Part shown: one piece after another, positions 44,169 to 50,885 of the stretch
Layout of the letters: the number at the start of each line of letters is the position of its first letter
How positions within the stretch are numbered: position 1 is the stretch's first letter
NCBI GenBank assembly: GCA_022072145.1
Contig: JAJVIG010000019.1
Span: forward strand, 62,001-126,000
Origin: Pseudomonadales bacterium
GTDB lineage: Bacteria; Pseudomonadota; Gammaproteobacteria; Pseudomonadales; UBA5518
Length of the DNA stretch: 64,000 bases
Reading direction: 5' to 3'
Notes under the pieces: generated by a model
What the model was told of the DNA's origin: nothing
Databases searched by the model: none
What the model saw: only the letters and a program-made list of their open reading frames with translations
Made by a program: the position numbers and the translations under genes

Positions 44169-45271
44169 TTCGGCAGTTTCTCCAGATCCGTCAGTTTCAC
44201 CACGCGGCAGCTCGGGTGCACGATCTCGGCGGCCGCGATCCAGCGGAAACACAGCGTCCCGTTGCGGTGCCCCGCTGTGTCCAGCCAGTTGTCGATGCCG
44301 GGATCCCGGTGCGCGAGAACGATGCGAACCCCGCCGTCCGGGCGGTACGTGGCGGTGTGCTTGTTCACGTGGATGCGATGATAACGGTAGTCGAGCGACT
44401 CCATCCAGTAATTATCGGCCTGCAGGTTCCACGCGCGGCACTCGGGGATGCGCTCGACCTCGATCACCAGCGCCTCGTCGTCCGCCAGCTCGAAGTAGCC
44501 GTGGTAATAGAAGATGTTCTGGTCGCCACCCACCGAGTGGCACAGCTTCTGGTCGGCGGGGGGCAGTTCGTTGGGGCGCGGCAGGTACGAGGCGCTCCAG
44601 TCCGCGAACAGCCGCGCGGTGTTGTTCACGAAGTTCGTCGCCGTGCGCAGCCCGGCATCGAGCTGCTCGGCGGTCAAGGGCTCCGGCGTCGCGCCGCGGT
44701 CCAGCCGTTCGATCACGAGGTCGGCCGGCACCTCGGCGTTACGGTCCATGAAGGTCTGGCGCACCAGCAGCGCGTTGGTCTCCGGCTCCATCGGCAGCCA
44801 GTTGCCCTCGTGCGGCCGGGTGCTGAGGATGATCTCGAAGCTGCCGTCGGGCTCCACGCGCAGGCTCTGGCCGTCGAGGAAGCCGGTCTCGGTCTGCCGG
44901 AAGTTCTCGGCGTAGCTGCCCTTGCTGCTGAGGAAGCTCAGGTAGTACACGGTGCCGCGCCGGCCGCGGATCCGGTAATCGTGGCGGCCGTCGAGCACCG
45001 CCTTCTGGTACAGGTTGTCGGGATTGTCGGCGCCGATCTTGATCGTCTCGTGCGAGGGTCGGTACAGCACCGGAAACGCCGGATCGTTGAATTCCACGTA
45101 CCATTCCAGCCCGGCGCGCGCCAGCCGGCTCAGGTAGCGGTAACCCTCGGCGCGCGTGAACGGATCGGACGGTGCCTCGGGGCGCTGGATCTGTTCCCCG
45201 GCACGCTTCAGCGCATCGCAGAACTCCGCCCACGCCTCACCGCTCACGACCCTGAGCTCGGCTTCGTTCAT
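44165..45271 (-). CDS. DUF1214-domain protein
   Basis: A 368-residue protein with a C-terminal DUF1214-like beta-sandwich (about 250-365; NIFYYHGYFELADDEALVIEV, DYRYHRIHVNKHTATY, LAHRDPGIDNWLDTAGHRNGTLCFRW). The function of the domain is not established. The start at 45271 has a GGGAGG RBS; there is no signal peptide, so it is cytoplasmic. DUF1214 proteins are repeatedly found beside sulfotransferases, and here the stop overlaps the sulfotransferase start. A role as partner, or in handling the acceptor, is an inference from this coupling. It follows the NTF2-like gene by 82 bp. Confidence 0.85.
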   Translation of the reverse strand: MNEAELRVVSGEAWAEFCDALKRAGEQIQRPEAPSDPFTRAEGYRYLSRLARAGLEWYVEFNDPAFPVLYRPSHETIKIGADNPDNLYQKAVLDGRHDYRIRGRRGTVYYLSFLSSKGSYAENFRQTETGFLDGQSLRVEPDGSFEIILSTRPHEGNWLPMEPETNALLVRQTFMDRNAEVPADLVIERLDRGATPEPLTAEQLDAGLRTATNFVNNTARLFADWSASYLPRPNELPPADQKLCHSVGGDQNIFYYHGYFELADDEALVIEVERIPECRAWNLQADNYWMESLDYRYHRIHVNKHTATYRPDGGVRIVLAHRDPGIDNWLDTAGHRNGTLCFRWIAAAEIVHPSCRVVKLTDLEKLPK

Positions 45272-45353
45272 ATCGACCTCCCGGGCGTATGCGCCCTGCG
45301 GTGCCGCGCCGGCGGGCACGGCGGTGTGAATCCTGGTGATCGCGGACCGGCGT

Positions 45354-45773
45354 TCAGCCGCCCACGAGCTTCTGCAATTCGTCGTTGAGCTTGTTGTAGT
45401 CCCAGTAGGCGCGCAGCGACACCAGCTTGCCGGCGTCGTTGACGGTGTAGACCGCGACACAGCGCGCGCTGACCATCGTGCCATCGGGCAAGCGGTTGAA
45501 CAGCGACTGCACGTTGGCGCAGGAATCTCCGGCCGGATGCGATTCGTGGATCTCGTAGCCTGCGATGCCGTTGGGCATCACCGCGTCCCAGAACGCCTCG
45601 ATCGCCTGCTTGCCACGGTGCCCCAGACCGCTGGGGTCGAGCGGCGACACGCCGACCGGATCCTGCACCACCGCGTCGTCGGCGAACAGATCGAGCCACT
45701 CCCGCTTGCGACCCGAGGAGGCATAGGTGAGCGAATTGATTCCCGCTTGCTGGGCCAGATAACAGTTCGCCAT
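45354..45773 (-). CDS. NTF2/SnoaL-like protein
   Basis: A 139-residue alpha+beta-barrel protein of the nuclear transport factor 2 fold (FADDAVVQDPVGVSPLDPSGLGHRG, EAFWDAVMPN, DYNKLNDELQKLVGG). Members of the steroid isomerase/SnoaL group bind or isomerise hydrophobic ligands; catalytic residues of ketosteroid isomerase cannot be assigned with certainty here. The ATG at 45773 has GGAG upstream. It is the first gene of the NTF2-DUF1214-sulfotransferase-cysC-sat run and is divergent from a TBDR, so ligand import and sulfonation may share a control region. Confidence 0.83.
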   Translation of the reverse strand: MANCYLAQQAGINSLTYASSGRKREWLDLFADDAVVQDPVGVSPLDPSGLGHRGKQAIEAFWDAVMPNGIAGYEIHESHPAGDSCANVQSLFNRLPDGTMVSARCVAVYTVNDAGKLVSLRAYWDYNKLNDELQKLVGG

Positions 45774-45973
45774 CGGGTTTTCTCCGTGTTGTCGCTTGAA
45801 ATGCGCCCAGCCTGCCACACCGCCGGGGGTGCGGAATCGTCCAGATCGATGAGATCGGTGCAATCCGACACTCCACCACGCCAGGGTGCGACCGGAACGG
45901 CAGAGTTGGAAGTATACGCAGCGCGCTCGCCTGCGGGTACCGGGCGGGGCACGGCTCGCGCGATCGATATCAA

Positions 45974-46000
45974 TCATGAGCATGATCCATATGGATCATG
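45974..46000. promoter_or_regulatory. Overlapping palindromes, likely operator
   Basis: CATGATCCAT at 45981-45990 meets its perfect complement ATGGATCATG (20-bp palindrome), and TCATG-AG-CATGA (45974-45985) overlaps it. The site ends 7 bp before the -35 hexamer of the TBDR promoter, a place for an activator or a repressor shared with the divergent sulfonation operon. Confidence 0.6.
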
Positions 46001-46007
46001 AAAGGGT

Positions 46008-46036
46008 TTGCCGGACGGCCCGCCCGGGTCTATGAT
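46008..46036 (+). promoter_or_regulatory. Sigma70 promoter of the 844-aa TBDR
   Basis: TTGCCG (46008-46013), 17-bp spacer, TATGAT (46031-46036). Transcription would start near 46043, about 93 nt before the start codon. Four of six and five of six consensus bases match. Confidence 0.6.
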
Positions 46037-46135
46037 CCGTCGGGTAGCCAACGAGCTGCGGCGTCGGTCCGGCGCATATCCAGCGCACGCGACCGGCCCA
46101 CCGACAATTCCAACGACAACCGAGGTGACACATCC

Positions 46136-48670
46136 ATGCCGAAGCATCAGACCATTCGCACGTACCGCGCGTCCGCGCTCGCCATCGCCATCGCCGCAGG
46201 CGCCGGCACGGCGGTTCCTTCCATCGCCCAGGACGGCCAGCGCGCCACCGGTCTCGAGGAAATCGTCGTCACCGCCCAGCGGCGCGAGGAATCGCTGCAG
46301 GACACCCCGATCGCGATCACGGCGTTCACGGCCGACAAGCTGGGTGACCTGGGCGTGTTCGACGTCTCGCAGGTCGCGGACTTCGCGCCGAACGTGCTCA
46401 TCCAGAAGCAGCCCTCGTCGAATTCGAACATGGGGATCGCGATCCGCGGCATCGGCATCGGCGAGACCGCGCTGACCGCGGACCCGAAGGTCGGCCTGTA
46501 CATCGACGGCATCCTGATCAGCAAGACGGTAGGCGGGGTGTTCGACATCGCCGACCTCGAGCGCATCGAGGTGCTGCGCGGGCCGCAGGGCACGCTGTTC
46601 GGCCGCAACACCACCGGCGGTGCGGTCAACGTGACCACCAAGAAGCCGACCGGCGAACTGGGCGGCAAGGCGGAGGCCTCGGTCGGCAACTTCGGCTACC
46701 TGCGCTACGGCGGCAGCCTGGACCTGCCGGCGATGGGCGACTTCGCCGCGAAACTGTCGTTCAACCACATGGAAACCGACGGCTGGGCATACAACCATTA
46801 CACCGGCGTTGCGCAACCACCGCAGGCGCCGACCGAGAAGGTCGAGAAGGACCTCGGCTCGGAGGACAACGACTCGTACCGGATCGCGCTGCGCTGGACG
46901 CCGCGCGAGGACCTCACCCTCGACTACGCGTTCGACAAGACCGACAACTCGGGCGTGGCCACGCCGTTCCAGATCCTGAAGGTCAAGGACTACCTGAACA
47001 ACGGCTTCACGAAGAACCCGGTCGACTTCCAGATGCTCGGTGGCTCGCTGTACAAGCGCATGGCGCAGAACGTGAAGAAAAAGAGCCACAGGGAGCAGGA
47101 CTTCGTGTTCGACGAGATGACCGAGGAGTACCTGAAGATCGAGGGCCACTCCTTCGTCGCCGCGTGGGAGGCCACCGACAACGTCACGCTGAAGTACCTG
47201 TTCGGCACGCGTGATTCGGAGCACAACAACGGCGCCGACCTCGACGGCGGCACGTACTTCGCGCGCGACCTGTTCTACGGTGTGTTCGCCGGCAACAACG
47301 GCAAGGTGCAGACCCCCGGTTTCCAGTCGCGGATCGACGACGGCAGCGTCGAGATGGACTCGCACGAGTTCCAGATCATCGGCAGCGCCTTCGACGACCG
47401 CCTGCACTACACCGGCGGCGTGTACTTCTTCGAGCAGGACGTCTACGAACACAACCCACAAACCTTCTCGCTGCCGATCGCGTTCATCGCAGCGCAGGGC
47501 GCATTCACGCCGGGGCTCGGACCACTGTACGACGCCGCTGGCTTCTGTCCCGCCGCTTACTACGGTTATCTGTGCGTAGGCACGCAGCGGCTGCCGATCC
47601 CCGGGGCCGGCGATCCTTACGAGCCGGGCATCGTCGACTTCGCGTACGGCCAGAACACCGAGTCGCAGGCCATCTACGGGCAGGCCACGTATTCGTTCAC
47701 CGAACAGCTGGATCTGACGCTCGGCCTCCGCTACACCGAGGACGAGAAGAAGGCATTCCTGTACAACCAGAACATGGTGCGGGACATCCCGACCCACTCC
47801 CAGACGAACCCGGTCCGCGGCAAGGACGACTGGGACAACATCAGCTACCTCGCGAACCTGAGCTACGCGTTCACCGACGACATCAGCGCGTACTTCACCT
47901 ACACCACCGGCTACAACGGCGGCGGCTACAACGCGCGCGCGACCAGCGCGGCCTCGTTCCAGGCCACCTACGACAAGGAAGAGGTCGAGTCGATCGAACT
48001 GGGCCTGAAGTCGGAACTGTTCGACAACCGGCTGCGCCTGAACGCCGCGCTGTTCTTCAACGACTACACGGACGTCCAGATCGCGCAGTTCGAGGCGGGT
48101 TCCGGTGGTGCGTCGAGCCGCACCGTGAACGCGGGCGCGGCCACCATGAAGGGGATCGAGTTCGATATCGTCGCGGTGCCGGTCGACGGCCTGACGATCG
48201 ACCTCAGCTACGGCTACCTCGATGCCGAGTTCGACGAGTACCTGTCACGCGACCCGGACCGGACGTCACCCACGTTCGACCAGTTGCTGGACATCTCGGA
48301 CAACACCACGGTCCCGCAGGCCCCCGAGAACACCGCCTCGCTCGGGGTGCAGTACGACTTCGAGCCGTTCAGCTTCGGCGCCCTGTCCGCGCGGCTCGAC
48401 GTAGCCTACAAGGACACCTTCGTGTTCCATTCGTACGAGAACGAATGGAACTCGCCGGACGACCGCACGCTGGTCAACGGCCGCCTCAGCCTGAACGACA
48501 TCAAGCTCGGCAGCGACAAGGGCAGCCTGCGGGTCTCGCTGTGGGGCAAGAACCTGACCGACGAGGAGTACATCAACTGGGGCATCGACTTCGGTGCACT
48601 GGGCTTCTCGGGTGCGACCTACGGCGAGCCCCGCACCTATGGTCTGGACGTGGTCTACACGTACAATTGA
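46136..48670 (+). CDS. TonB-dependent receptor (844 aa)
   Basis: The largest receptor of the window. Signal peptide about 1-32 (ending VPSIAQ), LEEIVVTAQRREESLQDTP after it, plug with VLRGPQGTLFGRNTTGGAVN, and a barrel that ends in GLDVVYTYN. The start at 46136 has GAGGTGA 8 nt upstream. It is transcribed alone from a promoter next to a palindromic operator and ends at a strong terminator. Two NTF2/SnoaL-like genes flank it, one on each side. Being divergent from the sulfonation operon suggests that it imports the compound which that operon handles, or a related one. Confidence 0.94.
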   Translation: MPKHQTIRTYRASALAIAIAAGAGTAVPSIAQDGQRATGLEEIVVTAQRREESLQDTPIAITAFTADKLGDLGVFDVSQVADFAPNVLIQKQPSSNSNMGIAIRGIGIGETALTADPKVGLYIDGILISKTVGGVFDIADLERIEVLRGPQGTLFGRNTTGGAVNVTTKKPTGELGGKAEASVGNFGYLRYGGSLDLPAMGDFAAKLSFNHMETDGWAYNHYTGVAQPPQAPTEKVEKDLGSEDNDSYRIALRWTPREDLTLDYAFDKTDNSGVATPFQILKVKDYLNNGFTKNPVDFQMLGGSLYKRMAQNVKKKSHREQDFVFDEMTEEYLKIEGHSFVAAWEATDNVTLKYLFGTRDSEHNNGADLDGGTYFARDLFYGVFAGNNGKVQTPGFQSRIDDGSVEMDSHEFQIIGSAFDDRLHYTGGVYFFEQDVYEHNPQTFSLPIAFIAAQGAFTPGLGPLYDAAGFCPAAYYGYLCVGTQRLPIPGAGDPYEPGIVDFAYGQNTESQAIYGQATYSFTEQLDLTLGLRYTEDEKKAFLYNQNMVRDIPTHSQTNPVRGKDDWDNISYLANLSYAFTDDISAYFTYTTGYNGGGYNARATSAASFQATYDKEEVESIELGLKSELFDNRLRLNAALFFNDYTDVQIAQFEAGSGGASSRTVNAGAATMKGIEFDIVAVPVDGLTIDLSYGYLDAEFDEYLSRDPDRTSPTFDQLLDISDNTTVPQAPENTASLGVQYDFEPFSFGALSARLDVAYKDTFVFHSYENEWNSPDDRTLVNGRLSLNDIKLGSDKGSLRVSLWGKNLTDEEYINWGIDFGALGFSGATYGEPRTYGLDVVYTYN

Positions 48671-48695
48671 CCCGACCGTCGGCCGGTGGATGCGA

Positions 48696-48723
48696 AGAGC
48701 GGCCCTCGGGCCGCTCTTTTTTT
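48696..48723 (+). terminator. Strong intrinsic terminator after the TBDR
   Basis: AGAGCGGCCC and GGGCCGCTCT form a perfect 10-bp stem with a 2-base loop, followed by six more T. It lies 25 bp past the receptor stop, so the receptor is monocistronic. Confidence 0.95.
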
Positions 48724-48747
48724 GCCCGCGAACCATGGAGGCCCCGG

Positions 48748-49194
48748 ATGACGCTGGACATGCTGCTCGCCGAACGCGAGATCTACCGCGCGCTGGTGCG
48801 CTTCGCGCGCGCGATGGACTACCGCGACTGGGGCGCGCTCGACGCGATCGTGTCCCCGGACGCCAGCGCCGACCTCGGCATGGGGATGGTCCACGGCCGC
48901 GCCGAGATCGTCGCATTCATGCGCTCGTTCCTCGACGAGTGCGGGCCCACCCAGCACCTGCTCGGCAACGTGATGATCGACGTGCAGGGCGATACCGCGC
49001 AGAGCTCCTGCTACGTCAGCGACATGCACAAGGGCAGCGGGGACAAGTCCACCGCGACCTTCGCGACACTGGGCGAATACCACGACACCTGGGAACGCGC
49101 GGGCGGGGGCTGGCGGATGACGCACCGCACCAAGCGCAACCGCGCGCACATCGGCGACATCGGCGTGCTGGGCTCGGGCCCGGCCCGGCGCTGA
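48748..49194 (+). CDS. SnoaL-like (NTF2-fold) protein
   Basis: A 148-residue SnoaL-4-type protein (LLAEREIYRALVRFARAMDYRDW, HGRAEIVAFMRSFLDECGPTQHLLGN, WRMTHRTKRNRAHIGD). Relatives include hydroxylase-associated and dehydratase-like proteins (ring-hydroxylating dioxygenase small-subunit fold). The conserved RFARAMDYRDW and TQHLLGN are typical of the group seen in steroid and lignan degradation. GGAGG is 6 nt before the ATG. It follows the receptor's terminator and so needs its own promoter. A remnant of an alpha/beta hydrolase gene follows. Confidence 0.85.
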   Translation: MTLDMLLAEREIYRALVRFARAMDYRDWGALDAIVSPDASADLGMGMVHGRAEIVAFMRSFLDECGPTQHLLGNVMIDVQGDTAQSSCYVSDMHKGSGDKSTATFATLGEYHDTWERAGGGWRMTHRTKRNRAHIGDIGVLGSGPARR

Positions 49195-49451
49195 GCACCG
49201 GCTGCACCGATACCCGCCATTATCCGGTGGCCTACGCGCTGACCGGCGAGCGCCTTGCCGGACTCACGGTCCCCGCCCACCTGATCACCAGCCGTGACGA
49301 TCCGGTGATACCGGTGGCGGATGTCGATCGTCTCGCCCGGCCAGCGGCACTGTCGATCGAGATCACCGATCGCGGCGGCCACTGCGGCTTCCTGCGCGAC
49401 CTGAGCGGGCGCAGCTGGATCGATTCACGCATGGACGAACTGTTTCACTGA
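49195..49451 (+). pseudogene. C-terminal remnant of an alpha/beta hydrolase
   Basis: About 80 codons read LTVPAHLITSRDDPVIPVAD and then GGHCGFLRDL. These are the acid-residue loop (DDPVIP) and catalytic-His region (GGHCGF) of YheT-like alpha/beta hydrolases, but the nucleophile half is absent. The frame is continuous with upstream non-homologous sequence, and the only in-frame start is a GTG at 49227 with no RBS. The 5' part of the gene appears to have been deleted. It lies between the SnoaL-like gene and a complete alpha/beta hydrolase of a different subgroup. Confidence 0.65.
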
Positions 49452-49461
49452 GGAATCCCCG

Positions 49462-50631
49462 ATGAAGGTGCTGAAGTACGGCCTGGGCGCGTGCGCGCTG
49501 CTGGTGGTGGCGATGATGCTGGCGTGGCGGATGGCCGAACCCGCGCCGCTGCCTCAGCCGGGCGCGAGCGCGGAACTGCTCGCACCGGGTGCGTGGCAGG
49601 TGCGGACGAAGCAACTCGAACTGGTCGACGACAAGCGCCCCACCGACGCCAACGGCGATTTCCCCGGCGCACCCGGGCGGCATCTGCACACGCGCGTGTG
49701 GTATCCGGTCGGCGCGGCCGACGACGCGCTGCCGCGCGAGGCGCTGCCGCTGATCGTCTACAGCCACGGCTTCATGGGCAACAGCACCGAGCCCAGCTAC
49801 CTCGCCGAGTACCTGGCGAGCCACGGCTACGTGATCGTCGCGGCGGATTTTCCGCTCACCCACACCGCAGCACCCGGCGGACCGAACGTGTTCGACGTGA
49901 TGAACCAGCCCGGTGACCTGAGCTTCCTGATCGACACCGCGCTCGCGTGGAACGAGGACCCGCACAGCGACTTCCACGGGCGTATCGACCCTGAGCGGAT
50001 CGGCATCGCTGGTCTGTCGCTGGGCGGCATGACGACCACGCTCGCCGCCTACCACCCGCGCGTGCGCGACCCGCGCGTCAGGGCCGCCGCCTCGATCGCC
50101 GGCCCGTTCGAACTGTTCGGACGCACCTTCTTCGCCGGCTCGCAGCTGCCGTTCATGATGCTGGCGGGCGATATCGACGCGATGGTCCCCTACGCCGATA
50201 ACGCGCTGCCGGTGCTCGAGCGCGTCGACAACGCCTGGCTGGTCACCGTCGAGGGCGGCTCGCACATCGGCTTCGCCGACCAGGCCTCGCTGCTGCGCTG
50301 GCTGGACAACGGCGACAGCATCGGCTGCTACTTCATCCGCGACCGCACCCCGCAGACCGGCGACGACATGAGCTATTTCGACCGTATAGGCACCGAGGAA
50401 GAAGGCATCCTGCGCGGCATGCAGAATCGGCTGTGCCAGCTCGACCCGCTGCCCGAGGCGATTTCGCCGCTGGTCCAGCACCGGATCACGATGCTCGCGC
50501 TGCGCGCGTTCTTCGACTCCGAGCTGAACCCCGATCCGGCGACGCGCGAACGCTTCCGCCGCTATCTGGGTGAGCAGTTCGCCAAGGACATCGACGGCAT
50601 CACCGTCGCGCGTTCGCACCCAGCCCCGTAG
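49462..50631 (+). CDS. Alpha/beta hydrolase, PAF-acetylhydrolase/dienelactone-hydrolase-like
   Basis: A 389-residue esterase-type hydrolase with one N-terminal membrane helix (about 5-23), probably periplasmic. The oxyanion region is IVYSHGFMGNS, the nucleophile elbow GLSLGG (Ser), the acid residue in LAGDIDAMVPY and the His in GGSHIGFAD. Substrate could be a phospholipid ester or lactone. It starts 10 bp after the hydrolase remnant. The TAG stop is the TAG of a GTAG-headed REP-like unit. Confidence 0.86.
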   Translation: MKVLKYGLGACALLVVAMMLAWRMAEPAPLPQPGASAELLAPGAWQVRTKQLELVDDKRPTDANGDFPGAPGRHLHTRVWYPVGAADDALPREALPLIVYSHGFMGNSTEPSYLAEYLASHGYVIVAADFPLTHTAAPGGPNVFDVMNQPGDLSFLIDTALAWNEDPHSDFHGRIDPERIGIAGLSLGGMTTTLAAYHPRVRDPRVRAAASIAGPFELFGRTFFAGSQLPFMMLAGDIDAMVPYADNALPVLERVDNAWLVTVEGGSHIGFADQASLLRWLDNGDSIGCYFIRDRTPQTGDDMSYFDRIGTEEEGILRGMQNRLCQLDPLPEAISPLVQHRITMLALRAFFDSELNPDPATRERFRRYLGEQFAKDIDGITVARSHPAP

Positions 50632-50675
50632 GTTCGGCCTCTGGCCGAACATGTCCGGGCACAGCCCGGACCTAC
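50628..50675. repeat. REP-like double palindrome, copy 2
   Basis: GTAG, GTTCGGCC-TCT-GGCCGAAC (50632-50650), then GTCCGGGC-ACA-GCCCGGAC (50653-50671) and CTAC. The unit is symmetrical, like two REPs in inverted order, and its first TAG ends the hydrolase gene. Confidence 0.8.
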
Positions 50676-50701
50676 GCCTGAACACCACGCTGGCGCGCGG
50701 T

Positions 50702-50793
50702 GACGGTTTCACACCGGTGGGCGTACGCCGCAGGGATGCGGCGTTCGAGCCTACATGGACGTATTCACGGCGTCCCACGGGTGTGAAAGCGTC
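50702..50793. repeat. Large imperfect inverted repeat
   Basis: The outer arms GACGGTTTCACACCGGTGGG and the complement of CCCACGGGTGTGAAAGCGTC differ at two places, and an inner hairpin GCCGCA-GGGA-TGCGGC lies between them. The whole could fold into a long branched structure. It recalls intergenic repeat families of gammaproteobacteria, but I cannot name it. Confidence 0.55.
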
Positions 50794-50802
50794 GCCGCGC
50801 GC

Positions 50803-50841
50803 TGGCACGGTGGCACAGTGGCCCAGTGGCACGGTGGCACG
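50803..50841. repeat. Short tandem repeat (TGGCACGG/TGGCACAG unit)
   Basis: Four to five copies of an 8- to 9-bp unit (GTGGCACGG, GTGGCACAG, GTGGCCCAG and so on) lie just before the 3' end of the autotransporter gene. It may change length by slippage. Confidence 0.55.
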
Positions 50842-50885
50842 ATCAGGGGTTTGCCCCCGCCGCCAGCAGCAGCCGAATCATCGCC

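Larger units (their letters stand above)
45774..46135. other. 362-bp divergent intergenic region
   Basis: No gene. It separates the NTF2-to-sat operon (minus) from the TBDR (plus). It holds nested palindromes (45974-46000) and a well-spaced sigma70 promoter for the receptor (46008-46036). The receptor's leader is about 95 nt and contains CGAGGTGA as RBS. Confidence 0.7.
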
